Below, one piece after another: positions 28,543-36,341 of a stretch of DNA of 37,335 nucleotides; the stretch's first letter is position 1, and the number at the start of each line of letters is the position of its first letter. A program made the translations under genes and the position numbers. The notes under the pieces were generated by a model that was given only the letters and a program-made list of their open reading frames with translations, was not told the DNA's origin and did no database searches. The stretch spans positions 1 to 37,335 of the forward strand of contig NZ_FNOT01000027.1 of the NCBI RefSeq assembly GCF_900107105.1, given 5' to 3'. This stretch comes from Geodermatophilus africanus (GTDB lineage: Bacteria; Actinomycetota; Actinomycetes; Mycobacteriales; Geodermatophilaceae).

Positions 28543-29634
28543 ATGGCCAACGAGGTGAAGGGCGTCGTCGCCCGCAGCAAGGGAGCCCCGGTGACCGTCG
28601 AGACGATCGTCGTGCCCGACCCCGGCCCGGGTGAGGCGGTGGTCGACGTGCAGGCCTGCGGGGTGTGCGCCACCGACCTGCACTACCGCGAGGGCAACAT
28701 CACCGACACCTACCCGTTCCTGCTCGGCCACGAGGCCGCCGGCACGGTGTCCGCCGTCGGCGCGGGCGTCACCAATGTCGCCGTCGGCGACTACGTGATC
28801 CTGAACTGGCGGGCGGTCTGCGGGCAGTGCCGCGCCTGCCGCAAGGGCGAGCCGCAGTACTGCTTCGCCACCCACAACGCCGCCCAGCAGATGACGCTCA
28901 CCGACGGCACCGCGCTGTCGGCGGCGCTGGGCATCGGCGCGTTCGCCGAGAAGACCCTGGTGCACTCCGGGCAGTGCACCAAGGTCGACCCCGCCGCCCC
29001 GGCCACCGCCGCCGGGCTGCTGGGCTGCGGGGTGATGGCCGGCGTCGGCGCGGCGCTCAACACCGGCGGCGTGCGCCGCGGGGAGTCGGTGGCGGTGTTC
29101 GGCTGCGGCGGCGTCGGCGACGCCGCGATCGCCGGCGCGAAGCTGGCCGGCGCGACCACGATCGTCGCGGTCGACGTCGAGGACCGGAAGCTGGCGTGGG
29201 CCAAGCGGTTCGGCGCCACGCACACCGTCAACTCCCGGGAGACCGACGCGGTGGCCGCGGTCCAGGCCGCCACCGGCGGGTTCGGCGCGGACGTGACCAT
29301 CGACGCGGTGGGGCACCCGGCGGTGTTCGAGCAGGCCTTCCACGCCCGCGACCTGGCCGGCCGGGTGGTGCTGGTCGGCGTCCCCAGCCCGGACATGCAG
29401 ATCACCCTGCCGCTGCTGGAGGTGTTCGGCCGGGGAGGGGCGATCAAGTCCTCCTGGTACGGGGACTGCCTGCCCTCCCGGGACTTCCCGATGCTGGTCG
29501 ACCTCTACCGGCAGGGCCGCTTCCCGCTCGAGGACTTCGTCACCGAGGCCATCGGCCTGGACGACGTCGAGGAGGCCTTCGACAACCTGCGCCGCGGCGA
29601 GGTCCTGCGCTCGGTCGTGGTGTTGGACAAGTGA
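28543..29634 (+). CDS. mscR: S-(hydroxymethyl)mycothiol dehydrogenase (mycothiol-dependent formaldehyde dehydrogenase)
   Basis: A 363-residue zinc alcohol dehydrogenase. Catalytic zinc residues are around C39-GV-C42 and H63-E64. The structural zinc loop is C93, C96, C99 and C107 ([15 protein letters not shown]). The Rossmann segment is [15 protein letters not shown]. The whole pattern, including NWRAVCGQC and IKSSWYGDC, is that of actinobacterial MscR/AdhE2 rather than glutathione-dependent FrmA. It oxidises the adduct of formaldehyde and mycothiol. AGAGGAG precedes the ATG. Its TGA overlaps the GTG of the metallo-hydrolase gene. In this cluster it would detoxify formaldehyde released by the Rieske oxygenase and any that escapes the THF-linked oxidases. 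Confidence 0.92.
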   Translation: MANEVKGVVARSKGAPVTVETIVVPDPGPGEAVVDVQACGVCATDLHYREGNITDTYPFLLGHEAAGTVSAVGAGVTNVAVGDYVILNWRAVCGQCRACRKGEPQYCFATHNAAQQMTLTDGTALSAALGIGAFAEKTLVHSGQCTKVDPAAPATAAGLLGCGVMAGVGAALNTGGVRRGESVAVFGCGGVGDAAIAGAKLAGATTIVAVDVEDRKLAWAKRFGATHTVNSRETDAVAAVQAATGGFGADVTIDAVGHPAVFEQAFHARDLAGRVVLVGVPSPDMQITLPLLEVFGRGGAIKSSWYGDCLPSRDFPMLVDLYRQGRFPLEDFVTEAIGLDDVEEAFDNLRRGEVLRSVVVLDK

Positions 29635-30317
29635 GCGGCCTGGTGAGCTCACCGGTGGGGACGGCAGCGCCGCTCGCGGGCCCGACGAGCACCCGGCGAG
29701 GTGGACGCACGAGCGCCCGCATCGACAAGACCGTGGTCTCGGGCGTGTTCAGCCTCGACGGGCAGGACTTCGACGTCGACAACAACGTCTGGCTGGTCGG
29801 CGACGACGACGAGGTGCTCGTCATCGACGCCCCGCACGACGCCGCCCCCATCCTCGACGCGATCGGCGGCCGCCGGGTCACCGCGATCGTGCTCACCCAC
29901 GGCCACAACGACCACATCACCGCCGCCGTGGCGCTGCGCGAGGCCACCGGCGCACCGATCTGGTTCCACCCCGCCGACCTCATGCTCTGGGAGACCGTCC
30001 ACCCGGGGGCGTTGCCCGACCACGCCGTCGGCCACTGCACCCGGTTCTCCGTGGCGGGGACGTTCCTGCTCTCGATGCACACCCCGGGTCACAGCCCGGG
30101 CAGCACCTCCCTCTACGCGCGTGACCTGGAGACGGTCTTCACCGGGGACACGCTGTTCTGCGGCGGTCCCGGGGCCACGGGCCGGTCCCACAGCGACGAG
30201 CCGACCATCCTGCACTCGATCCGGTCGTGCCTGCTGACCCTGCCCGGGGACACGGTCGTCAAGACCGGCCACGGCGTGGACACGACCATCGCCGCGGAGG
30301 CGAGCCGTGTCCCTTGA
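29631..30317 (+). CDS. Metallo-beta-lactamase-fold hydrolase paired with mscR
   Basis: A 228-residue MBL-fold protein with the metal motif THGHNDHI (H-x-H-x-D-H), a later histidine in HTPGHSPGS, the bridging aspartate in FTGDTLF and a last histidine in KTGHGVDTT. The GTG start overlaps the mscR stop (GTGA), so translation is coupled. MBL hydrolases directly after mscR are frequent in actinobacteria and are proposed to hydrolyse the S-formylmycothiol product to formate and mycothiol, in the manner of glyoxalase II. That role is inferred from context. The first 30 residues are low-complexity; a GTG 4 codons later is an alternative start. Confidence 0.85.
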   Translation: MSGLVSSPVGTAAPLAGPTSTRRGGRTSARIDKTVVSGVFSLDGQDFDVDNNVWLVGDDDEVLVIDAPHDAAPILDAIGGRRVTAIVLTHGHNDHITAAVALREATGAPIWFHPADLMLWETVHPGALPDHAVGHCTRFSVAGTFLLSMHTPGHSPGSTSLYARDLETVFTGDTLFCGGPGATGRSHSDEPTILHSIRSCLLTLPGDTVVKTGHGVDTTIAAEASRVP

Positions 30318-31236
30318 GGTCCCGGACGCGACCCGCGCGCCGATGGGCACGGGCCCGCCGCCGGCCGATCGCCGGCCGGCGTGGCGACGGTCCCGGGGCG
30401 CGCTGGAGCGCGCGCTGCGGGATGCGAGCTACGAGGTCCTGCCGCTGCGGGGTGCCGAGGCGTCGGTCGTCGAGCACGTCCCCCGGACCGTGCCCCTCAG
30501 CGTGACGGTGACCGAGGCCAAGGGCCTGACACCCACGTTGGAGCTGGCGGAGCGGTTGTCCCGCCACGGGTTTACGGTCACCCCCCACATCGCGGCCCGG
30601 CTGGTCCACGACGCCTCGCACCTAGCCGACGTCGTCGCCCGCCTCCACGCCGCGCACGTGGACAGCGTGTTCGTCGTCGGCGGCGACGCCGCCGAGCCCG
30701 CGGGGGCGTTCCCCGACGCCCTCGGCCTGCTGGAGGCACTGGAGACCGTCGGCCACCGCTTCCGGCACGTCGGGATCGGCGGCTATCCCGAGGGGCACGG
30801 GCACATCAGCCCGGAGCTGATTGAACGCGCCCTCGAGCGGAAGGCCCCGCACGCCACCCACGTCATCACCCAGCTGTGCTTCCACCCCGCGACGACGACG
30901 GCCTGGGCGCGGCAGGTCAGGCAGCGGGGCGTAGACCTGCCGATCCGGGTCGGGCTGCCCGGCGCGGTGACGCGCCAGAAGCTGGTGCGCATCTCGGCGG
31001 GGCTCGGGCTGGGTCAGTCGGCCCGCTTCCTGCTGAAACAGCACAGCATGTTCTGGCGCTTCTTCCTGCCCCACGGCTACCGGCCCGACCGCCTCGTGGA
31101 CGGTCTCGCGCCCACCCTCGGCCGGCCCGAGCACCACCTGCAGGGCTTCCACTTCTTCACGTTCAACGAGGTGGCGCGGACGGAGGCGTGGCGGCAGGAG
31201 TGGCTGGCCCGGCTGTCCGACGCGGGCACCGGGTAA
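30307..31236 (+). CDS. Methylenetetrahydrofolate reductase-like protein
   Basis: A 309-residue MetF-like TIM barrel. Visible family features are a glutamate in SVTVTEAKGLTPTLELAERL, PHIAARLV, VFVVGGDAAEPAG (the flavin-site aspartate), HVGIGGYPEGHGHIS and ATHVITQLCFHP with the substrate glutamine. It probably binds FAD and a folate. GTG 30307 lies 11 bp inside the 3' end of the hydrolase gene, so the three genes mscR, hydrolase and this form one coupled set. The usual role is to reduce methylene-THF to methyl-THF, but homologues in demethylation clusters can run in the oxidising direction or as methyl-THF dehydrogenases. The sequence does not settle which. Confidence 0.85.
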   Translation: MSLEVPDATRAPMGTGPPPADRRPAWRRSRGALERALRDASYEVLPLRGAEASVVEHVPRTVPLSVTVTEAKGLTPTLELAERLSRHGFTVTPHIAARLVHDASHLADVVARLHAAHVDSVFVVGGDAAEPAGAFPDALGLLEALETVGHRFRHVGIGGYPEGHGHISPELIERALERKAPHATHVITQLCFHPATTTAWARQVRQRGVDLPIRVGLPGAVTRQKLVRISAGLGLGQSARFLLKQHSMFWRFFLPHGYRPDRLVDGLAPTLGRPEHHLQGFHFFTFNEVARTEAWRQEWLARLSDAGTG

Positions 31237-31284
31237 CGGGGTACGCAGCCGGCGGGAGATCGGCCGGACGACCGGGGGGACGAC

Positions 31285-32175
31285 ATGGGCGGGGCCGATC
31301 TGCAGTACGGGGGCGTCACGCTCCTCACCTCGGCGGAGGGCGGGCGCTACCCGGCCGCCAACTCGTTGCTCGTCAGCGGGACGGAGGGCACCGTCCTGGT
31401 CGACCCGTCCCTCGAGGTCGGCCGGCGCGGTCGACTACCCGCCGACGTCAGGCTGGTCGCCCTCACCCATGCCCACGAGGACCACGTCGCGGGGCTGCAC
31501 GTGTTCCCGGAGGTGCCGGTCGTCGCCCACCCGGCGGAGGTCGCCGCCGTCCGCGACCCCGAGAGGCTCCTCGCAGGGTTCGGCCTGGCGGCTGCCGAGG
31601 CGGACGTCGTCCGCCGGCAGCTGCACGAGACCTTCGGCCTGACCGGTCACGAGCGGGTGGGCACCGTCGAGGACGGCGCGGTGCTCGACCTGGGGCGGCG
31701 GTCCGTGACGGTGGTCCACCTGCCCGGACACACCGCCGGCCACTGCGGCCTCCTGGTCGAGCCCGACGGGTTCCTGTTCCTCGGGGACATCGACCTGACG
31801 TCCTTCGGCCCCTACTACGGCGACCTCTCCAGCAGCCTGGACGACCTCCTCACGTCGATCGGACGGCTCCGCGACGTGGCGGCCCGCTGGTACGGCACCT
31901 CGCACCAGGTCGGCGTGCTCGACGACCGGAAGACCTTCCTCGCTGCCCTGGACCGCTTCGCCGCGGTCGTCGACCGCCGGGACGAGACGCTGCTGCAGCT
32001 GCTGCGGCAGCCACGGACGCTGGCCGATGTCGTCGCCCACCGGCTGGTGTACCGGCCGCACGTCCGGTTGCCGTTCGTCGAGGCCGTCGAACGCCGGACC
32101 GCTCTGCTGCACCTCGAACGACTCGCACGCCACGGCCTGGTCGCCCCCGCCGACGGCGGCTACGTCGCCGTCTGA
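31285..32175 (+). CDS. Metallo-beta-lactamase-fold protein with C-terminal winged-helix-like tail
   Basis: A 296-residue MBL-fold protein of a type distinct from the first one. Metal motifs are LTHAHEDHVAGL, VHLPGHTAGHCG and FLGDIDLTSFGPYYGD. The last 75 residues (LLQLLRQPRTLADVVAHRL to LARHGLVAPADGGY) resemble the helical/winged tail of lactamase-like hydrolases such as the LACTB2 group. GGGGGGA precedes the ATG. It lies 48 bp after the MTHFR-like gene and ends at a repeat shared with the convergent Rieske gene. The substrate is unknown; a thioester or C1-carrier hydrolase would suit the neighbourhood, but that is a guess. Confidence 0.8.
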   Translation: MGGADLQYGGVTLLTSAEGGRYPAANSLLVSGTEGTVLVDPSLEVGRRGRLPADVRLVALTHAHEDHVAGLHVFPEVPVVAHPAEVAAVRDPERLLAGFGLAAAEADVVRRQLHETFGLTGHERVGTVEDGAVLDLGRRSVTVVHLPGHTAGHCGLLVEPDGFLFLGDIDLTSFGPYYGDLSSSLDDLLTSIGRLRDVAARWYGTSHQVGVLDDRKTFLAALDRFAAVVDRRDETLLQLLRQPRTLADVVAHRLVYRPHVRLPFVEAVERRTALLHLERLARHGLVAPADGGYVAV

Positions 32176-32240
32176 CCGGGACGGCCCAGGTCGCGCGTCC
32201 CGCCCCACCACGGACGCATGGGTGCGCCGCCGTCCAGGGC

Positions 32241-32284
32241 ACCGCCCCGAGCCTGCGAGCGGTGGGGGGCAGGGGGGTCCTTCG
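32241..32284. repeat. Interspersed stem-loop repeat between convergent genes
   Basis: Contains CCCGAGCCTGCGAGCGGTGG followed by GGGGGGTCCTTCG, matching copies at 16677-16740 and 19431-19483. It fills the gap between the stops of the MBL gene and the Rieske oxygenase gene, consistent with a shared terminator. Confidence 0.65.
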
Positions 32285-33406
32285 TCAGTCCGACAGACGC
32301 TGGGTCAGCCAGTGGTGGAACTCGCCGATGTGGTGCTCGGACGGGACGAGGACACCGCCGTTCGCGTAGGCCCGGGACGACATGGCCGGCTGGGTCCGCT
32401 CGCAGGCCTCGAAGTCCTGCTCGTTGACCCGGTGGAACAGCTCCACCGACCGGGACACGTCCTTCCCGGACTCCACCACCTCGCGGGTGTAGAGCCAGTC
32501 GCACTCCACGATCGTCCGGTCGACCGACACCGGGAACATGCGGTGGAAGATCACGTGGTCGGGCACCAGGTTGACGAAGACCGTCGGCCGGACGGTGATG
32601 GCGTAGTAGCGGCGGTCGTGGTCCTCGTCGACGCCGGGGAGCTTGTCGAAGCCCTCGCTGCCGTCGACGGTGAAACCCTGGACGTCCTCACCGAACTCCG
32701 CGCCGTGCCCGACGAAGAACTGCGCGGCGTACCCGTCGGCGAACTCCGGGAGCACCTCGGTGAGCTCGGGGTGGATCGTCGCGCAGTGGTAGCACTCCAT
32801 GAAGTTCTCGATGATGAGCTTCCAGTTGGCCTGCACGTCGTAGGTGATGCGGCGGCCCACCGTGAGCGAGTCCAGCTCGTAGTCGTCGATGGAGTCCAGG
32901 CTCCCGAGGCGGTCGGCGATGGCGCCCATGACGTCGTCCTCGAAGGACGGGGGCTCATCGGCCAGGGAGACCCAGGCGTACCCGAGCCACTCGCGCAGGT
33001 GCACCGGCACCAGGCCGTACTGCACCCGGTCGATGTCGGGCATCTTGGTCAGGTTCGGGGCCGCGACCAGCTTGCCCGAGAGGTCGTAGGTCCAGGCGTG
33101 GTACGGGCACTGGAAGGCCCGCTTGACCTCACCGGAGTCGTCGGTGCAGATCTGCGCGCCGCGGTGCCGGCAGATGTTGAGGAAGGCCCGCAGCTGGCCG
33201 TCGCGGCCGCGGACGACCAGCACGCTCTCGCGGCCGACCTGGACCTTCCGGAACTTCCCGGGCGTCGGCAGGTCGGCCGACCGCACCGCGCAGAACCACA
33301 TGGTCTCGAAGACCCGGGTCTGCTCGAGGGCGAAGATGGCCGGGTCTGTGTAGTACTGGCCCGGCAGCGTGGAGATGAGGCTCGCGGGCAGGTCGGTGGT
33401 GGTCAT
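32285..33406 (-). CDS. Rieske non-heme iron oxygenase alpha subunit, glycine-betaine-monooxygenase type
   Basis: A 373-residue oxygenase. The Rieske cluster ligands are C79-R-H81 and C100-PY-H103. The mononuclear iron site is E204-CY-H207-CATI-H212 in NFMECYHCATIHPEL. The bridging residue is Glu rather than the Asp of aromatic-ring dioxygenases, a feature of quaternary-ammonium oxygenases such as carnitine and glycine betaine monooxygenases. In this cluster demethylation of glycine betaine to dimethylglycine plus formaldehyde is the obvious role; choline, stachydrine and carnitine-like substrates are alternatives. ATG 33406 has GAGGTG upstream; the longer frame is a shadow. Electrons probably come from the ferredoxin and reductase encoded 1.3 kb away. 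Confidence 0.88.
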   Translation of the reverse strand: MTTTDLPASLISTLPGQYYTDPAIFALEQTRVFETMWFCAVRSADLPTPGKFRKVQVGRESVLVVRGRDGQLRAFLNICRHRGAQICTDDSGEVKRAFQCPYHAWTYDLSGKLVAAPNLTKMPDIDRVQYGLVPVHLREWLGYAWVSLADEPPSFEDDVMGAIADRLGSLDSIDDYELDSLTVGRRITYDVQANWKLIIENFMECYHCATIHPELTEVLPEFADGYAAQFFVGHGAEFGEDVQGFTVDGSEGFDKLPGVDEDHDRRYYAITVRPTVFVNLVPDHVIFHRMFPVSVDRTIVECDWLYTREVVESGKDVSRSVELFHRVNEQDFEACERTQPAMSSRAYANGGVLVPSEHHIGEFHHWLTQRLSD

Positions 33407-33786
33407 ACGGCACCTCGGGGGTTCCATCCGGCGCTGAGGAGGGACACGCCGGGAATCGGGCAACGCGGCTCTGTGTCGACCACGGTCGTCGTCCGCCGAC
33501 AGGCTCAGGACGACCGAGGTGTTGCACATTACACAGCGCGTCGCGCTCTACGCAACAGTTTCCCGTCGACCGCCGCCCTCAGCCGTGGGAGGAGCGCCGG
33601 CCCGGACGCGACACCGTCGCGACCCGCACCGCGACCACGCGATGGCGCGGCGCCCGGACGACGGGGCGATGTGTGCACTGAGCGCGCTCCCGACGGCGTC
33701 CTGTCCGCGCTGTGTGCACACGTCGCGGAGGAGGGAGGCGTAGCGAGGTCGGCGCGACGGCGGGACACCCGCCGGGTCGGCCGGGG
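33407..33786. other. 380-bp intergenic region upstream of the Rieske oxygenase gene
   Basis: No gene is supported here. The region carries the operator pair at 33521-33556 and, by position, the oxygenase promoter. The stretch 33560-33786 shows only arginine-rich, low-quality frames and follows the iclR stop, so it may hold the iclR terminator. Confidence 0.55.
33521..33556. promoter_or_regulatory. Predicted IclR operator pair upstream of the Rieske oxygenase
   Basis: GTCGCGCTCTACGCAAC (33540-33556) is a near-perfect 6-5-6 inverted repeat (GTYGCG-N5-CGCAAC). A degenerate unit, GTTGCACATTACACAGC, lies exactly 19 bp away at 33521-33537. The same two-unit layout and spacing occur at 34653-34688. 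It lies 115-150 bp upstream of the oxygenase start. Confidence 0.6.
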
Positions 33787-34578
33787 TCAGCCGAAGAAGC
33801 CCAGCCGCCGGCTCATCTCCTCGGCGCCCGCCACCACCCGCCGGGCGAGCCTCGGGAACTCCTCGGTCCCCATGCGGAACGACGGCCCCGAGACACTGAG
33901 CGCCGCGACCACGTCCCCGTCCGCGCCCCGGACGGGCGCGGCGACGGCGTTGAGCCCCACCTCGTACTCCTCGGCGGTGGCACCCCAGCCCTGCTCGACG
34001 ATCAGGTCGAGGTGCTGCTGCAGCACCTCCGGATCGGTGATCGTCCCGGCGGTGTAGCGCGGGAGGTCGTGGGAGAGCACGCCCTTGCGGACGGCGTCGG
34101 GCGCGTGGGCCAGGAGCACCTTGCCGCTCGAGGTGGCGTGCAGGGGGGTGCTCTGCCCCACCCAGTTGTGGGTGCTGAGCGCCGCCGGCCCACGGGCCTG
34201 GCTGACGTTCACCGCACGGTCGCTGTCGAGGATGGCGATGTTGACCGTCTCCTCCAGATCGGCGGCCAGCGCCTCGCAGACCCGGCGTCCCTCCCGGGCG
34301 ATGTCGAGCTGCGCGGCGGCGGCACCCGCCAGGCGCACGACGCCGAAGCCCAGCCGGTACTTGCCCCGGTCGGCCAGCTGCTCGACGAAGCCCCGGCTCT
34401 CCAGCACGGCGACCAGCCGGAAGGCCGTGGACTTGTGCACCCCCAGCTCGGCCGCCACCTCCGTGACGCCGGCCTCACCGTGCGCCGCGAGGATCTCGAG
34501 GACGCTCAGCGCCCGGTCCACGGACTGGACCGCAGCGACCGAGCTCCGCTCCCCGTTCCCACTCTGCGGCCCGCTCAT
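33787..34578 (-). CDS. IclR-family transcriptional regulator
   Basis: A 263-residue regulator. The N-terminal winged HTH reads VDRALSVLEILAAHG, VTEVAAELGVHKSTAFRLVAVL and a wing GKYRLGFGVVRL. The C-terminal IclR effector domain has VNVSQARGP, LHATSSGKVLLA, GWGATAEEYEVGLNAVAAPV and VAALSVSGPSFRM. ATG 34578 is preferred to a start at 34632, whose extra residues are alanine/arginine-rich and non-homologous; GAGGT precedes it. Placed between the Rieske oxygenase and the ferredoxin-reductase pair, with matching palindromes upstream of both, it is the likely local regulator. The effector may be the amine substrate or a demethylation product. Confidence 0.92.
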   Translation of the reverse strand: MSGPQSGNGERSSVAAVQSVDRALSVLEILAAHGEAGVTEVAAELGVHKSTAFRLVAVLESRGFVEQLADRGKYRLGFGVVRLAGAAAAQLDIAREGRRVCEALAADLEETVNIAILDSDRAVNVSQARGPAALSTHNWVGQSTPLHATSSGKVLLAHAPDAVRKGVLSHDLPRYTAGTITDPEVLQQHLDLIVEQGWGATAEEYEVGLNAVAAPVRGADGDVVAALSVSGPSFRMGTEEFPRLARRVVAGAEEMSRRLGFFG

Positions 34579-34622
34579 GACCTCAGCGTAGGTGGCCGAC
34601 CGCGCGGACCGGGCCGCCGCTC

Positions 34623-34651
34623 TTGACGCCACCGCGGCACCCCGTCATGCT
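34623..34651 (+). promoter_or_regulatory. Candidate promoter of the ferredoxin-reductase operon
   Basis: TTGACG (34623-34628) is followed after 17 bp by CATGCT (34646-34651), a fair -35/-10 pair. The operator pair lies immediately downstream, a layout suited to repression. The -10 box is a weak match. Confidence 0.35.
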
Positions 34652-34652
34652 T

Positions 34653-34688
34653 GTTGCGCTATCGGCACATAGTTGCGGAAGACGCAAC
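34653..34688. promoter_or_regulatory. Predicted IclR operator pair between iclR and the ferredoxin gene
   Basis: GTTGCGGAAGACGCAAC (34672-34688) is a perfect 6-bp inverted repeat with a 5-base spacer. A weaker unit, GTTGCGCTATCGGCACA, starts exactly 19 bp before it at 34653. The stronger unit ends 21 bp before the ferredoxin ATG. The arrangement mirrors the pair upstream of the Rieske oxygenase gene. Confidence 0.65.
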
Positions 34689-34709
34689 GCCAGTCAGCCA
34701 GGAGCGCCC

Positions 34710-35030
34710 ATGATCCCGGTCTGTCCCACGACCGCGCTGCCGCCCGGCGAGGCGACCCGAGTCGAGGCCGACGAGCCCATCGCGGTCTTCAACGTCGACG
34801 GCGAGTTCTACGCGATCGACGACACGTGCACCCACCAGGACGCCTCACTGGCCGACGGCTGGCTCGACGGCTGCGCGGTGGAGTGCCCCCTGCACGCCTC
34901 GTGCTTCGACCTGCGGACCGGGAAGGTCTCCGGCCCGCCGGCCAAGACCCCGGTCCGCACGCACCGGGTCGTCGTCCAGGACGGCATGGTGTACGTGCAG
35001 GCGGGGACCACCGCGGAGGACGTCGCGTGA
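34710..35030 (+). CDS. Rieske-type 2Fe-2S ferredoxin
   Basis: A 106-residue ferredoxin with the Rieske ligands C40-T-H42 (DDTCTHQDASL) and C59-PL-H62 (ECPLHASCFD). It resembles the ferredoxin components of three-component dioxygenases (BphA3/NdoA type). It would carry electrons from the reductase encoded next to it to the Rieske oxygenase. AGGAG at 34700-34704 supports ATG 34710; the longer frame from 34623 crosses the operator. Its TGA overlaps the reductase GTG (GTGA), so the two proteins should be made together. Confidence 0.92.
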   Translation: MIPVCPTTALPPGEATRVEADEPIAVFNVDGEFYAIDDTCTHQDASLADGWLDGCAVECPLHASCFDLRTGKVSGPPAKTPVRTHRVVVQDGMVYVQAGTTAEDVA

Positions 35031-36199
35031 CCTCCACGATCGCCGTCGTCGGGGCCTCCCTGGCCGGCCTCTCCGCTGCACGCGCGCTCCGCGACCAGTC
35101 CTACGACGGCCGCATCGTCGTCATCGGCGACGAGGTGCACGCCCCCTATGACCGCCCGCCGCTGTCCAAGGACTTCCTGGCCGGCACGGCCTCGCTGGAG
35201 GACATCGCCCTGGGCGCGCCCGACGACGAGGACCTCGGCCTGGAGTGGCGGCTGGGCACCACGGCGGTCGGCCTGGAGCACCTCAGCCGCTCCGTGCAGT
35301 TGAGCGACGGCAGCGAGGTCCGGGCCGACGGCGTCGTCCTCGCCACGGGCGCCCGGGCCCGGCGCCTCCCCGGCAGCGAGGGGCTCGACGGCGTCCACGT
35401 GCTGCGGTCCCTGGACGACGCGGTCGCGCTGCGGGAGGACCTGGCCGCCGCCGGACGTCTCGTGGTGATCGGCGCCGGCTTCATCGGGGCGGAGGTGGCC
35501 GCCACGGCCCGGAAGCTCGGGTTGGAGGTCACCGTCGTCGAGACCCAGCCCGTCCCGCTCGCCGGCCCGCTGGGTGCCGACATGGGCGCGGTCTGCGCCG
35601 GGTTGCACGCCGACCACGGCACCCGGCTGCTGACCGGGACCGGGGTCGCCCGGCTCGTCGGCACCGGCAGGGTCGAGGCCGTCGAGCTGACCGACGGCAC
35701 GCGGCTGTCCGCCGACGTGGTGGTCGTGGGCATCGGCGCCACGCCCAACATCGAGTGGCTGGCCCACTCGGGCGTGGCCCTCGGCAACGGCGTCCTCACC
35801 GACGCGCGCGGCGCCACCAACACCCCGGGCGTCGTCGCGGTCGGCGACTGCGCCGCGGCGTGGTCGGCCGCCGCCGAGCGGCACGTCCGCATCGAGCACT
35901 GGACCAACGCGCTCGAGCAGCCGGCCACCGCGGTCGCCACCCTCGTGGGCGCCGGGGGTCCGGTGCCGACGCCCGTGCCCTACTTCTGGTCCGACCAGTA
36001 CGGGGCCCGCATCCAGTTCGCGGGATCGCGCCGCGAGGGCGACGTGGCCCGCGTGGTGGAGGGCAGCTGCGACGACCGCAGCTTCCTGGTGGTCTACGAG
36101 CGCGACGGACAGCCCGTCGCCGTCCTCGGCATGAACCAGCCCCGGCTGTTCACCCGCTGGCGCCGCCAGTTGCGGGCGGCCGTGCCGACCGCGTCCTGA
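35027..36199 (+). CDS. FAD-dependent NAD(P)H-ferredoxin reductase (BphA4/rubredoxin-reductase type)
   Basis: A 390-residue flavoprotein. The FAD-binding N-terminus reads IAVVGASLAGLSAARALR, with YDRPPLSKDFLAG and ATGARARRLPG. The NADH domain has VVIGAGFIGAEVAATARKLG, and the second FAD motif is GVVAVGDCAAAW. The C-terminal domain has WSDQYGARIQFAG. This is the reductase type of ring-hydroxylating dioxygenases and cytochrome P450 systems, which passes electrons from NAD(P)H to a separate ferredoxin. The GTG start overlaps the ferredoxin stop. Two strong hairpins follow. It differs from the FNR/plant-ferredoxin fusion (GbcB) used by known glycine betaine monooxygenases. Confidence 0.92.
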   Translation: MTSTIAVVGASLAGLSAARALRDQSYDGRIVVIGDEVHAPYDRPPLSKDFLAGTASLEDIALGAPDDEDLGLEWRLGTTAVGLEHLSRSVQLSDGSEVRADGVVLATGARARRLPGSEGLDGVHVLRSLDDAVALREDLAAAGRLVVIGAGFIGAEVAATARKLGLEVTVVETQPVPLAGPLGADMGAVCAGLHADHGTRLLTGTGVARLVGTGRVEAVELTDGTRLSADVVVVGIGATPNIEWLAHSGVALGNGVLTDARGATNTPGVVAVGDCAAAWSAAAERHVRIEHWTNALEQPATAVATLVGAGGPVPTPVPYFWSDQYGARIQFAGSRREGDVARVVEGSCDDRSFLVVYERDGQPVAVLGMNQPRLFTRWRRQLRAAVPTAS

Positions 36200-36258
36200 C
36201 CGCCGGCCGGCCCCGACCGCCGCGGCGGGACCGCCTGGCGCCCCGCTCCCCCGCTCTC

Positions 36259-36288
36259 GGACCGCCGTCGCCCTGCTGACGGCGGTCC
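36259..36288 (+). terminator. Perfect 11-bp hairpin after the reductase gene
   Basis: GGACCGCCGTC (36259-36269) pairs with GACGGCGGTCC (36278-36288) around an 8-base loop, 60 bp past the stop. It is the first of two tandem hairpins. Confidence 0.75.
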
Positions 36289-36300
36289 GCCCCGGCCACC

Positions 36301-36341
36301 GAGCCCTGCCCGCCACAGCCAGACGTGCGCGGGCAGGGCTC
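36301..36341 (+). terminator. Second tandem hairpin, 12-bp stem
   Basis: GAGCCCTGCCCG (36301-36312) pairs exactly with CGGGCAGGGCTC (36330-36341) with a 17-base loop. It probably reinforces termination of the ferredoxin-reductase operon. Confidence 0.65.

Noticed and set aside
28321..29652. N-terminal extension of the glyA frame upstream to 29652
   Set aside because: The extension is antisense to mscR; the ATG at 28320 has a ribosome site and matches family length.
33529..33768. 79-codon minus-strand frame between the Rieske and iclR genes
   Set aside because: Arginine/alanine-rich, no ribosome site, overlaps the predicted operator, no similarity recognised.
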